Notes under the pieces: model-generated
Told to the model about the DNA's origin: nothing
Database searches by the model: none
The model's input: only the letters and a program-made list of their open reading frames with translations
Program-made: the position numbers and the translations under genes
In this document: piece after piece, positions 20,443 through 32,655 of the stretch
Position numbering within the stretch: the stretch's first letter is position 1
Layout of the letters: each line of letters starts with the position of its first letter
Assembly: GCA_018340805.1 (NCBI GenBank)
Contig: JACMZG010001914.1
Span: 12,130,667 to 12,194,666, forward strand
From: Microvelia longipes
Lineage: Eukaryota; Arthropoda; Insecta; Hemiptera; Veliidae
Length of the DNA stretch: 64,000 nt
Direction of reading: 5' to 3'

Positions 20443-21235
20443 CAGGCCTGGGCAAACTTTTCTAGCAAAGGGCCGCTTAGTCTTTTTACAGCCAGTCGCG
20501 GTCCGCATTTCATAAATTTTAATGTATGCTAAACCCGCAACAAATTACAGTAACTTTGTTGTTTTACTAAAGTCAAATTTATTCTCAAAGAATAGGAATT
20601 GGGGAACTTCAGTACTAAACGGAAAAAACGGAGTATCTGTTGGATTAATTTTTATAATTTTGAAATTGTCATGTCACTCAAATTCTTTTAAAAATATATT
20701 ATTAATATTTTGGCATTGAAAAGAGTTTTTAAAATTTATCTAGCCTAAGCCAACAGTATCTTCGTCAAATCTTGAAATAAAACTGAAGACAAATTTTGCT
20801 AGGTGTAAAAATAATTTTAAAAAGTATTCCTATGAAATAAAAGATCAAAGGGATTGTATTTTATCATCTCCTTTTCGGCAATTCACAGAAGGCAAAATAG
20901 CTTTTTTATCTAATTATTGAGAAAATAAAAATTCCCTAAAATAATTAGAATTCGCCAAATCTGACAATGAGAATTGATATGAAAGGCGGCCGCTTTTTCA
21001 GTAATTGTTTCTTATCTAACTAGTTTTTGTTTCTCCAAACTTTAAAATTAAAGTAACAATTCATTATTTCCTTATCTTGGTATCTAACTTTTCATAATAA
21101 TTTTGAATTAAATAATTTATTTGCTTATATACCTAATATTTTTTTATTTTCAATTTATTTTATCATTTTTCCAAACATTTTAATTTTGCCGGCGAGCCAC
21201 ATAAAAATGCTCCGCGGGCCGCATGTGGCCCGCGG

Positions 21236-21236
<1 letters not shown>
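20443..21236. mobile_element. hAT-like element, right end lost in (TA)n
   Basis: It begins CAGGCCTGGGCAAACTTTTC followed by AGGGCCGC and a CGCGGTCCGC block, the typical left end of hAT/Charlie-like elements. Near 21188-21235 it has CGAGCCACATAAAAATGCTC and CGCGGGCCGCATGTGGCCCG, the matching subterminal right block. The last bases expected (...GCCCAGGCCTG) are replaced by a (TA)n tract. No transposase is recognised inside. Confidence 0.75.
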
Positions 21237-21326
<90 letters not shown>

Positions 21327-21330
21327 ATGT
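21236..21330. repeat. (TA)n microsatellite truncating the hAT-like element
   Basis: TATGTATATATA... for about 90 bp, starting where the right terminal repeat of the hAT-like element should end. Confidence 0.93.
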
Positions 21331-22061
21331 ATATATGAAGTGATATTTAAAATATATTTATATATAACTACGCATGAAACAAATAGTCCGGAAGCCCAGG
21401 GGTTATTTTCAGAGAAGGATCAATTATTTAATATTGTTGTTAACATCAATGTTACCAATAATAAATATAAATAAAAGCACGCTATATTATGCATTTAATA
21501 ATACATAAAAGTTTAGCACAAAATTTTTGTTAAATTGAAGGAAGTAAGCCATTATCTAATTATATCTTTACTGCGTGCTGCATTATTAACAAACGGGATC
21601 AATTTTTTAGATTAAATAACTTGACGTAAAATTACTGTTAAATACGCAACGTATACATTACATTGAATGAATTAAATAAATCATCTTTTTATATTGCATG
21701 TGTGATGTCAGGTAATAATATGCAAAAGACTGCAGATAGTGCAGGTGCGACACTTAAGTGTACGTCTTCCATATTGCCAAGTAAAAATAAGTCTTGTTCA
21801 CAGTTGGTTTTCGTATAATATGTATTAATTATATTTAATTAGCTTTGAGATGATGTTTTCTAACACTTGCAATTTTTGTAAACAACTTTTCATAACTTTG
21901 TTCTATAGATAATTGTTTACTTATTTTGAATTCATTGTTGCTTCCTTCTTTTAACAGAGAAAAAGCTTGGCGTAAAAGCGAAAAATAACCAAGTTTTCAA
22001 ATCGAAAAAACGTTGGTGTCTGTTTGTATATGTGAATACACTTTATATTTTCTTTCTCTTA
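21331..22061. other. Stretch without recognised features
   Basis: No gene or known repeat was seen; AT-rich. Confidence 0.5.
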
Positions 22062-22263
22062 CTTCGTTCACACGCTGGGTTTGGCAGGGGGTTCAATTCC
22101 GTGTTCAATACCCTAACGGTTCAACACTGAAACTCATTTTTTATCGGGATGGAGTCTAAACTATAGGTAAAAAATCGTGAGAACATTTGGGGTTGAACCT
22201 CTAAGGGGGTTGATCACAGGATTCAACTCCCTGCCCCCGGCCGAACACCGCGCGTGAACGAAG
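22062..22263. mobile_element. 202-bp MITE with TA target duplication
   Basis: Ends CTTCGTTCACACGC and GCGCGTGAACGAAG form inverted repeats that continue inward with GGCAGGGGGTTCAATTC versus GATTCAACTCCCTGCCCCC. TA flanks both ends (22060-22061 and 22264-22265). Noncoding and GC-richer than its surroundings. Tc1/mariner-type is inferred from the TA only. Confidence 0.7.
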
Positions 22264-22493
22264 TACGAATTTGAATCGTCCTATAAACTGGATTGGACCT
22301 ATTTAGGTAAATTATCTTGACTACATCCCGTCGGTCTATCCGCTCTCCTTTATCCGGCTCTGCCTATGAACCGGTAAAGTAAAATCAAGTCTAATGAGAA
22401 GAAGAAATTATAAAAATTTGAGGTTAATCGAACACGGCTTATTAAAATGGTGTCACTTTAAACATTTAAAAAACCATAAAAAACATATAGACC

Positions 22494-22914
22494 AAGAGCC
22501 CAGGGGTGTTTTGTTAATAAAAAGTGGAATGGCTGGAACCGGTCTCAATTTTTTTGTAAATACCTTCCTGAACAAGGATCTGCAATTCTGCCGACTCGTA
22601 TCGGATGGGTGTCCCAGGCAGAACGCACTTTAGGGGTCAAAGGTTCTGCCTGGGACACCCATCCGATACGAGTCGGCAGAATTGCAGATCCTTGTTCAGG
22701 AAGGTATTTACGAAAAATTGAGACCGGTTGCAGCCATTACACTGTTTGTTAACTTGGGTGGTAAATTTGACCTGTAAAGTGCGTTCTGCCTGGGACGCCC
22801 ATCCGATACGAGTCGGCAGAATTGCAGATCCTTGTTCAGGAAGGTATTTACGAGAAATTGAGACCGGTTCCAGCCATTACAATTTTTATTAACAAAACAC
22901 CCCTGGGCTCTAAA
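22494..22914. mobile_element. Complex foldback element with three copies of one module
   Basis: The ends AGAGCCCAGGGGTGTTTTGT and the reverse ACAAAACACCCCTGGGCTCT form inverted repeats. A module containing CCTTCCTGAACAAGGATCTG and GACTCGTATCGGATGGG occurs once on the left and twice, inverted, on the right (about 22650-22740 and 22790-22880). The internal joint at about 22635-22645 is a near-perfect hairpin. The apparent open frames follow from the repeats and show no known domain. Confidence 0.7.
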
Positions 22915-22998
22915 TGCCTCCTGGGGTCTAATGAGTTTAATAAAAAAAAAGAGCCTTGAAATGTTTTTAAGTTCTCTAAGAGCAAAGACAGAGTTCAT

Positions 22999-23808
22999 TA
23001 GATATTTTTATGAATTGATTTGGAATTTTCTTGTATATAATTAATTTTTAATTAACCTCAGTAGATACACCTACTTTTTAGTCTGCGTGTAAAGATTACT
23101 TAAAAAATGAGAAAATATTTAGTAAATAGTTTTCTTTGAACCCTCATTTAAAAGTCTCTTCAAAGAACCAAATTGATAAATTATCCGTACAGTTTTTTGT
23201 AAAACAAAAAAATCGCTTATATTTTGAGTACAGTACTAATTCTTCATTTAGTTTTATTCGTTTTTATGTAAAAGTAAGTACTAGCTTAATAAAATTAAGA
23301 ATTGCAGGACTTAAATCGTTTCTATTTCTAAAATAGCAATTCAGAACACATTTACTTAGAAACAACGACGAAACGAAATGAAATAGAATATAGTTAAAAG
23401 ATATTCATTACATTCACGGAACTACAATAACCTTGATAAAACCTAGAAAAGGTTATAAAGGATGTACGTACAGTGCAATAAACCACGGATCAGAAAGTAT
23501 ACAAGTATTGATACTGACACTGTCCATAGTTATTTATGATTATTTGATTTAATTAGCATTTAGCTAAATTACAATGCAGAAATCATTAACATAAAATTAT
23601 AACTATAAATTAGTTCTTCAATCTTCCTGTTTAAGCGATCGAATTAAAATACTTCGATTAAATAGATTGTTTTATAGTAATAGTAATAACTGTAAACTTG
23701 TTGCTTAGATAAACTACCCGCGTTTATTATCATTACTTTTAAATTTTTAAATTAAATCAAAAAGTTAAACAGATAATATAAGAAGCATTAATTCATGATT
23801 AAACAACA
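22999..23808. other. Stretch without recognised features
   Basis: AT-rich, with no supported gene or repeat. Confidence 0.5.
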
Positions 23809-26017
23809 GGTTATGTTTGGCAAAATCAACAAATAATACAATTGTTGTTGTGCCTTACTAAATGGGTTACATCTAGATAAAACAACAAAATATGCTAATT
23901 CTGTCACTGCTTCCAAAACGGGTTACATCTGGATAAAACAACAAATAATGCTAATTCTGTTAGTATTGTTTTTGTGTATCTTGGAAGGGAGATGTTATGA
24001 TTGTTGGCTACACTGAGCGAAGCCCGCCACAGAGACTCGGAGGTTATGTTTGTACAGGTTATCGGTCACATGGTTATGTTGTTGTTCAGATCATACTAAA
24101 TTATTATTTTGTAACTATTAATAGTAATTATAAGTTTTCTGTTAAATAGTTGTGTTTCTTATTGACATAACAACTTCTGGATAAAACAACAAAATATGGT
24201 AATTCTGTTACTGCTTCCAAAACGGGTTACATCTGGATAAAACAACAAATAATGCTACTTCTGGATAAAACAACAAAATATGCTAATTATCTTACTGCTT
24301 TCTAAACAGGTTACATCTGGATAAAACAACAAAGAATGATATTGCTGTTATGATGCCTTCCTAAGCGGTTTACTTCTGGATAAAACAACAAATAAAGCTA
24401 TTGTTGTCATGCCTTTCTACATGGGTTATATTTAGATGAAACAACAAATAAAGCTATTGTTGTCATGCCTTTCTACATGGGTTATATCAAGATAAAACAA
24501 CAATAAAAAGCTATTGTTGTCATGCCTTTCTACATAGGTTATATCTAGATAAAACAACAAATAAAGCTATTGTTGTCATGCCTTTCTACATGGGTTATAT
24601 CTAGATAAAACAACAAATAAAGCTATTGTTGTCATGCCTTTCTACATAGGTTATATCTAGATAAACAACAAATAAAGCTATTGTTGTCATGCCTTTCTAC
24701 GTGGGTTATATCTAGATAAAACAACAAATAAAGCTATTGTTGTCATGCCTTTCTACATAGGTTATATCTAGATAAAACAACAAATAAAGCTATTGTTGTC
24801 ATGCCTTTCTACATGGGTTATATCTAGATAAAACAACAAATAAAGCTATTGTTGTCATATCTTTCTACATAGGTTATATCTATATAAAACAACAAATAAA
24901 GCTATTGTTGTCATGCCTTTCTACATGGGTTATATCTAGATAAAACAACAAATAAAGCTATTGTTGTCATGCCTTTCTACATGGGTTATATCTAGATAAA
25001 ACAACAAATAAAGCTATTGTTGCCATGCCTTTCTACAAGGGTTATATCTACATAAAACAACAAATAAAGCTATTGTTGTCATGCCTTTCTACATGGGTTA
25101 TATCTAGATAAAACAAATAAAGCTATTGTTGTCATGCCTTTCTACATAGGTTATATCTAGATAAAACACAAAATAAAGCTATTTGTTGTCATGCCTTTCT
25201 ACATAGGTTATATCTATATAAAACACACAATAAAGCTATTGTTGTCATGCCTTTCTACATGGGTTATATCTAGATAAAACAACAAATAAAGCTATTGTTG
25301 TCATGCCTTTCTACATGGGTTATATCTAGATAAAACAACAAATAAAGCTATTGTTGCATGCCTTTCTACATGGGTTATATCTAGATAAAACAACAAATAA
25401 AGCTATTGTTGTCATGCCTTTTCTACATGGGTTATATCTAGATAAAACAACAAATAAAGCTATTGTTGTCATGCCTTTCTACATAGGTTATATCTAGATA
25501 AAACAACAAATAAAGCTATTGTTGTCATGCCTTTCTACATGGGTTATATCTAGATAAAACAACAAATAAAGCTATTGTTGTCATGCCTTTCTACATAGGT
25601 TATATCTATAAAACACAAATAAAACTAATGCCTTTCTATGGGTTATATCTAGATAACTAATAAATTGTTGTCATGCCTTTCTACATGGGTTATATCTAGA
25701 TAAAACAACAAATAAAGCTATTGTTGCCATGCCTTTCTACATGGGTTATATCTAGATAAAACAACAAATAAAGCTATTGTTGTCATGCCTTTCTACATGG
25801 GTTATATCTAGATAAAACAACAAATAAAGCTATGTTGTCATGCCTTTCTACATAGGTTATATCTAGATAAAACAACAAATAAAGCTATTGTTGTCATGCC
25901 TTTCTACATGGGTTATATCTAGATAAAACAACAAATAAAGCTATTGTTGTCATATCTTTCTACATGGGTTATATCTAGATAAAACAACAAATAAAGCTAT
26001 TGTTGTCATGCCTTTCT
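23809..26017. repeat. 56-bp satellite-like array
   Basis: About 30 well-matched 56-bp monomers from 24343, with CATGCCTTTCTACATGGGTT, ATATCTAGATAAAACAACAA and ATAAAGCTATTGTTGT. Monomers alternate irregularly between CATGGG and CATAGG. Diverged monomers extend left to 23809 (GGTTACATCTGGATAAAACA), interrupted by about 200 bp of other sequence (23960-24170). The gradient from diverged to uniform monomers suggests recent amplification at the right end. Not a CRISPR array: monomers are contiguous with no unique spacers. Confidence 0.95.
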
Positions 26018-26302
26018 CTGACAACATCTGTCCTGTAAATATTTACAGGACTTATAGACTTTCTATATAATTTGAAAGTCTGAAATGGGTTAACATATGC
26101 CAGAAGTTCTAAAGGTAATTTCTCTGATTTTTTTCAGTATTAATTAAATGACAAAGAAGATAGTGATGTCGTTAAAGAATATTATAAAACTATAATATTA
26201 CTTCATTCAAAGAACTGGGGTAAAAGGGTCACGCGATCTAACAGTCAATCTTTTGTCTTCAACAGATTCGAAGAAGATCAACAAAAAATTTCGGACATAA
26301 TT

Positions 26303-26683
26303 GTGCAAAAATTTCATAACAAAAGAAGAGGGAAAGTCAAAAAAGAAGGGTTCCTTAAACAAGGGTGGAAACAAAAGAAGTACGACGGGCACATTGCCTT
26401 TGATTACAGGGTAAGAATAAGGAGGTGGGGTTGCGGTGATCCTGGGGAGGACGTCTTGAAGAAGGGGAAGAGACTTACAGAAGCGTGGGAACTCAAGGCG
26501 AAAAACCCCCCAGGTGAAGTGAAGCAATTGTCGGGTAGGTCTAAATCTAGGCAAACCAAGGTAACTCCATCCGAGAGAAGGGAAGATACCCCGTGGGAAA
26601 CTAGAAATCTTTCACCTTTTCATAACGACAAGACACACGCCTTGCACGAGGAAACCTTACTCTATATACCTTACTCGTCATAA
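26303..26683 (+). CDS. Unassigned 126-codon open frame in a GC-richer patch
   Basis: An open frame from ATG at 26303 to TAA at 26681-26683, in a patch (about 26210-26680) clearly GC-richer than its surroundings. The protein would be basic and polar (MQKFHNKRRGKVKKEGF...), with no transmembrane segment, signal peptide or domain I recognise. An overlapping 115-codon open frame exists on the opposite strand, as expected where stop codons are rare. It could be a TE relic, a regulatory patch, or a small exon. A Su(H)-type word CGTGGGAA lies at 26592-26599. I would not treat it as a gene without transcript support. Confidence 0.15.
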   Translation: MQKFHNKRRGKVKKEGFLKQGWKQKKYDGHIAFDYRVRIRRWGCGDPGEDVLKKGKRLTEAWELKAKNPPGEVKQLSGRSKSRQTKVTPSERREDTPWETRNLSPFHNDKTHALHEETLLYIPYSS

Positions 26684-27736
26684 GGTTATGTTTCTAATAC
26701 AGTAGGCAAGTGGACAAAACTCACTATGAAACAAATCTTTTATACTATTGGTTCCATCTTACCTTCATTTTTAGGTTATCCTTGGAGGAAGAAGAAGAAG
26801 GGTTCGTGGGAATCTTTCTTAAAATGATTTGTACAATAAAAGATAAAAAGACGCACGACAGACACGGGGATATAGCACCGTGTCAAACACGTTCCAATAC
26901 TCCTCTCCTGCATTATTATCCTTTTTTTATCTTCTTCTTCAGGATGGAATTCTTTTTTAACTAAGTTTTGAATTGTTCCTTTTTTCACATATTTGCAAAA
27001 CTGAAATGTCAAGGTGCGCTGATGACCCTTTACTATACGTCCTCGATCTGTTACCGCTAGCTATAACATCTAAATAACACATCTAGAAAACAGTTGTAGA
27101 CAGCAAGGTTATGCATGTATATGATGCCAAAGAGCGTTAATAATAATAGTAATAATTACTAAAAAAAATATTAAATACATTTTGTGAATTAAATTTTAAT
27201 TAATCTTTTTTAATTAGATTTTCAGGCACTTTTTTTCGGAATTATTACTTAAAGCCAGCTCTGTTCATTATTAATAAACTGTTCGGTGAAGGGACGTTGT
27301 ATAAAAATGATGTTTGTACGTATTCAGTATCATTATCTTTGCGTCAGGATATCAGGATCTTAAGCATTTATAGCTAATGAAATGTTTCTTAGGAAGTAAG
27401 CTGCAAACCAGCAGTGATCCTTTAACTATTTTCAAAGATTTTTTGAAATTAAGAAAATTCACTAAAAAAAGAAATTATTTTTTAAAATTTTACTTAAAAT
27501 AGTAGAGATAAAAAGCTTTGATAATCAATTAAATCTATTGATTTTAATCATAACTATAATACTAGATATAACCATATGCTAATAGTACCTCACTGTAGAC
27601 TTCATAAAACTTTTAATTCGCCTAAAATAGTTGCCATTAAAATGTATAATTGCCTGAAGCCTAAAACTCAAAACTTAGAGTTAACAGCATTCGCTAAGCA
27701 AATAAAAACATATTTGATTACGGAAGCTTTTTATTC
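26684..27736. other. Stretch without recognised features
   Basis: No supported gene. 26710-26964 has a short open frame of no recognisable kind. Confidence 0.45.
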
Positions 27737-27741
27737 TATAA

Positions 27742-29509
27742 GGGTCAATCCATATCAAGTGTCCCAGACTTGGGTGCTCTAAAAAAATAGATTTTAATGA
27801 TTATTTTGCTATTGATACCCATATCTATGGTGAGTAAAAAATGACCAATATAAATTTTTTATGGTCACCCGTTCTTTTTTTATGGTCATCCGACCCTAAA
27901 ATTTAGTAATTTTTGACCTTCAGATAAGCAGCCGATACTCGGTTCTCGCTTGTACTACAGCAAAAATATGAACGGATCTGTTTAAAGCAAGCTTTGAGCT
28001 ACATTTGGCCCTTTGACACTTTTACTCTATGACCGCTCCTTGGGGGGGCAATGGGGGCTCCAAATTTTAGGGTTTCTTAAAAAAATATGAAAATTTTAAC
28101 ATTTTTTTATAATATGAAGAAATTAGAATTAAGAGCTCCCAATTTTTTTAGGAGTTACTTACTTTAAGACAAGCAATCAGCACAATTTTCAAAGCATTAA
28201 TATAATTCGTTTATGAGCTATGATTTTTAGAAAATCCATATTTTTTAATTTTTGGTCATTTTTGACCTTCAATATCTCCCTTGGACATGTATACTTTTTA
28301 ACAAAAATCATATCACAAAGACCCCTTACCAGTGTCCACATAAGCCACTAAAAATATTGTTGTGTATTTGCCCACAAGCAAAGTTATAGCTAAATCATGT
28401 ATGTGTGATTTTCCAAATATCAAATAATATATATTTTTTTATAATGTAAAGAAATCTAAATGAAGAGCTCGCAATTTTTTTAGGAGTTGCTTAGATTAAG
28501 ACAAACATCCAACCAAATTTTTAAAGCTTTGATTTAATTCGTTTATGAGCTATGATTTATTGAAAAATATTAATTTTTAAATTTTGGTCATTTTTGACCT
28601 TCAATATCTCTCTTGGACATGTATAATTTTTAACAAAAATCATATCACAAAGACCTCTTACCAGTGTCCAATAAATAATAGCTCATAAACGAATTAAATC
28701 AAAGCTTTAAAAATTTGGTTGGATGTTTGTCTTAATCTAAGCAACTCCTAAAAAAATTGGGAGTCTTCATTTAGATTTCTTTACATTATAAAAAAATATA
28801 TATTATTTGATATTTGGAAAATCACACATACATGATTTAGCTATAACTTTGCTTGTGGGCAAATACACAACAATATTTTTAGTGGCTTATGTGGACACTG
28901 GTAAGGGGTCTTTGTGATATGATTTTTGTTAAAAAGTATACATGTCCAAGGGAGATATTGAAGGTCAAAAATGACCAAAAATTAAAAAATATGGATTTTC
29001 TAAAAATCATAGCTCATAAACGAATTATATTAATGCTTTGAAAATTGTGCTGATTGCTTGTCTTAAAGTAAGTAACTCCTAAAAAAATTGGGAGCTCTTA
29101 ATTCTAATTTCTTCATATTATAAAAAAATGTTAAAATTTTCATATTTTTTTAAGAAACCCTAAAATTTGGAGCCCCCATTGCCCCCCCAAGGAGCGGTCA
29201 TAGAGTAAAAGTGTCAAAGGGCCAAATGTAGCTCAAAGCTTGCTTTAAACAGATCCGTTCATATTTTTGCTGTAGTACAAGCGAGAACCGAGTATCGGCT
29301 GCTTATCTGAAGGTCAAAAATTACTAAATTTTAGGGTCGGAGGACCATAAAAGTGACCATAAAAAAAGAACGGGTGACCATAAAAAATTTATATTGGTCA
29401 TTTTTTACTCACCATAGATATGGGTATCAATAGCAAAATATTTATCAAAATCTATTTTTTTAGAGCAACTTTTTTTATTTTTTTTGGGACACTTGATATG
29501 GATTGACCC
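27742..29509. mobile_element. 1.77-kb palindromic element with TATAA target duplication
   Basis: Ends GGGTCAATCCATATCAAGTG and its exact inverse at 29490-29509; TATAA flanks both sides (27737-27741 and 29510-29514). The arms are near-identical over about 800 bp, with an asymmetric spacer near 28557-28677. Each arm contains two related internal units (about 28098-28345 and 28440-28672: TTTTTTTAGGAGTT, GTTTATGAGCTATGATTT, GACCTTCAATATCTC, ACCAGTGTCCA). No coding sequence. The 5-bp duplication and long arms do not match a superfamily I can name. Confidence 0.85.
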
Positions 29510-29987
29510 TATAAACGATTTTATAAATAATTGTTCTTTATAATTAAGTTAAGATTTTGACTCAGAGACACAATTACTTTTTTTTCACAATTTGCTTTTT
29601 TTTACTTTTGTAATTTTATGTATTTGTATCAACTCTTAGAAAATAAATAAATAAATAAAATAAAATAAATAAATAGACATTTTTTTGATGATCAAAAACT
29701 ACTCTAAAATACGACATTAATATGTGAAATGGTTATAAAAAATACTTGATAATAATTATATTTAGTGTTATTAATGGTAAATAAGTATGGTCTCCAAGGT
29801 AACTTACTTTGATATTACTTACGTTTGAGTAAATTTATTTGCTTGAACTCGTGCTTATATTGAATTGAAAGCAGTTTTTATTGAACCTGAGAGTGACAAC
29901 TACCATCATTTTGTTTTTAATTTATTTTTTAACTTTATTATAATTGATACCTAATTATATTAATTAAGTTTCACGACTTTATTTTTG
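29510..29987. other. Stretch without recognised features
   Basis: AT-rich; short AAATA runs near 29640-29675; nothing else recognised. Confidence 0.5.

Positions 29988-30078
<91 letters not shown>
29988..30078. repeat. (TA)n microsatellite
   Basis: About 85 bp of TA, continuing into degenerate ATA/AAT low-complexity sequence to about 30190. Confidence 0.95.
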
Positions 30079-30079
<1 letters not shown>

Positions 30080-30424
30080 TGCTTTTATTCTAATTATTAT
30101 ATAATATATAAATATAATAAATATAATAAATAATAATAAATATAATATAATATATTATATATATAATATATAATAATATAATAATATTAGTAGGCATTAT
30201 TTATATGTTTATAGCCTAACCTAATTATAATTGAGTGAGCCCTATTACTTAATAATGACCTAACACAATTTCTTAGTACAACTCTCCTAATCCTCATAAT
30301 AAAAATTCACTATATAACTCTCATAATTCTTATAATAATAATAATATACTATGTGACTCTTAATAATCCTCATAATAATAATAATAATAATATACTATGT
30401 GACTCTAATAATAATAATAATATA

Positions 30425-30920
30425 TCCTCTTGGGATGTCTCACGTCTCTGGGTATTGGTGTCTTTCTAATCGCTTAGGCATCATCGCCGCCAACCGAACA
30501 CCATCAACGTCAGCATCTTCCATTGTTAGATCTTCGCCTTCGACTCACTGTCTGGAGCCGACACTGAGGGTCGGCTCGTGAGATAAGTCAAAGGGGGTTA
30601 TAATCGCAGTCTCTGCACCCATCATATTCACAGACGATGAAGTGTCGGAGCAGGGGTTGTAGGGACGGATACTAATGCCCCTGACAACTGTGGGGTCAGC
30701 ATCTTTGTCAACGGTCTTTTTCTAGAGGCGGCCGAAATGTCGGGATCTGTTACTGGTCTACTCCAGTCAGCGGGTTTATTGCTCAATAGATTTAGGCTTA
30801 TTGTCAGCAATAGATCACACGGTTTTAGATAGTAGTAGGCAATTCCTAGTGGTGGTGGAATTGCCTGTCAGTCCTCACACTCCGGCAGCATCAGTGTTTT
30901 CCATTTTTTATGACATTCCG
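30425..30920. other. GC-richer island, possible TE relic
   Basis: About 500 bp of near-balanced base composition between AT/AAT-rich flanks ((ATA)n on both sides). The minus strand has a 60-codon open frame (30628-30810) ending ...SVPTTPAPTLHRL; no domain was recognised. Composition and abrupt borders suggest a decayed retroelement, but this is inference. Confidence 0.3.
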
Positions 30921-31514
30921 AAAAATAATAATAATAATAATATAGTATTATTGTCATTAATAAGTATAAAACTAATCAACTCTCATAAAAATAACTCTGA
31001 TAACTCTCATAAAAATTATATAAAAAGTATAGACATGAAGTTTAAGTTATAGTGTCTTTGTCTTTCAAAAATGTCATATTTAAAAAAATCTCTGTTAGTA
31101 TATCGGCTTGCATCAATTTGATTGAAACAAACATGCCATTTCAAATTATGAATAAAGCATATATACATAGAGTAAATTTATGTAACAACATGTTTAGTTG
31201 GTTATGTAATTAAATAAATTATTAAGTGAAGCGTTAAATTGTTCAATAATTCAATAAATTGTTTTATTAAATAAATTTATATTTATAAATTTTCATTAAA
31301 TAAATTATGGTTATGATTATGTAAAAGTACTTAATAAAGCAAGATGTGTATATAAAACAAGGGAAGCCGGTTCTTTTAGATTTAGTTTATTTGGATGAAT
31401 TTTAGTCTGTAATCGAAATCATTTAGCAGGAAGCGTTCCAGCATATTAAGTGGTCCAGTATCTCACATTCAAATTATTTTGTATTCCACATCCAAAGTAT
31501 TCACACCCTACGTA
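30921..31514. other. Stretch without recognised features
   Basis: AT-rich; nothing supported. Confidence 0.5.
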
Positions 31515-31640
31515 TTCCTCTATATGTTGTCAACATATGCCTCTATACGTTGTCAACTTATGCCTCTGTATGTTGTCAACCTAAGCCTGTATATGTTGTC
31601 AACATATGCCTCCATATGTTGTCAACGTATGCCTGTATTC
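31515..31640. repeat. Short tandem repeat, about 26 bp
   Basis: Five copies of a unit GTTGTCAAC[AT]TATGCCTCTAT with substitutions. Confidence 0.85.
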
Positions 31641-31784
31641 CATAGTCAAATTATCCGATTATGTTATATACGTATATTATTTATGTCCATTAAAAACAGA
31701 CACTATAACTAGAGACTATTATCCTAGAATCACACTTCCATAGTATGCGTATGCTGTTACGTATTCCACTGCAAAATTATGTAC

Positions 31785-31985
31785 GTACCTGTTTGTGTAT
31801 GATATTCGTACTGTTATGTACGTGCCTGTTTATATACGTACCTGTTTGAATGTTACGTATACTACTGCAAAATTATATACGTACCTGTTTGTGTATGATA
31901 TTCGTACTGTTATGTACGTGCCTGTTTATATGCGTACCTGTTTGAATGTTACGTATACTACTGCAAAATTATATACGTACCTGTT
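31785..31985. repeat. 96-bp tandem duplication
   Basis: Two near-identical 96-bp units starting GTACCTGTTTGTGTATGATA at 31785 and 31881, and the start of a third at 31977. The open frame across it is a by-product. Confidence 0.92.
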
Positions 31986-32300
31986 AACATGCGTATCCCG
32001 AAGCCAAAGTGTTTTATGCCTCAGTGAAAGTATATTTTTGAAACAATTATAGCTAATACATAAACGGCAGAACTGTTTGAAAAAATCTATAAACCTTTTA
32101 TCCCTGAGGCAGGTTATTATTTGTGATTTTTTGAAATGTTTGCGGGGTCATTATTATAGGTTAATGGCGTCACACGCATATTTCACAAACAATAGGGTTC
32201 GAGCAATAACAAGCTTGATTTTTGTACAAAGTTTCTTTTCGATCCAAGAAAGCGTTCGAAAGTTATCGTGTCCCATAGAAACGTCGAGGAACAAATATCT

Positions 32301-32304
<4 letters not shown>

Positions 32305-32352
<48 letters not shown>
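32305..32352. repeat. (TA)n microsatellite
   Basis: About 48 bp of TA repeats. Confidence 0.93.
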
Positions 32353-32355
<3 letters not shown>

Positions 32356-32579
32356 GTGATCAGTGAGACCCCTTTCCCCCTTCCATGCCCACTACCTCAT
32401 TTTTTCTTAGAAAATTGAGTCAGAGGGGCATCCCCAATAGGAAAAAATATTGCCCCTTTAAAGATGTAATTTTCAGTGAAAGTCCCTTACAGATGATTAA
32501 ATATCACCCCCCACCCTTTGTTTAGTATTATAAACGTTTTACTATATATGCTACTGTAATTTTACACTGTTTATTAGAT

Positions 32580-32655
32580 TATATTGATACTGGAAGGTGT
32601 TCAGGTTACTTTTTCGATGTTTCAAAATTCAATCGATTGGGCCCCTCTAGTAATT
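32580..32655 (+). repeat. MITE M4 fragment
   Basis: GGTGTTCAGGTTACTTTTTC, GATGTTTCAAAATTC and GGGCCCCTCTAGTAATTTTT match the right end of M4 copies such as 49967-50297. Confidence 0.6.

Noticed and set aside
23809..26017. Regular repeat array resembling CRISPR
   Set aside because: The 56-bp units are contiguous without unique spacers, and the context is a spliced arthropod genome; it is a tandem satellite.
26207..26554. 115-codon minus-strand open frame
   Set aside because: It overlaps an open frame on the other strand in a GC-richer patch; neither shows a domain or splice context.
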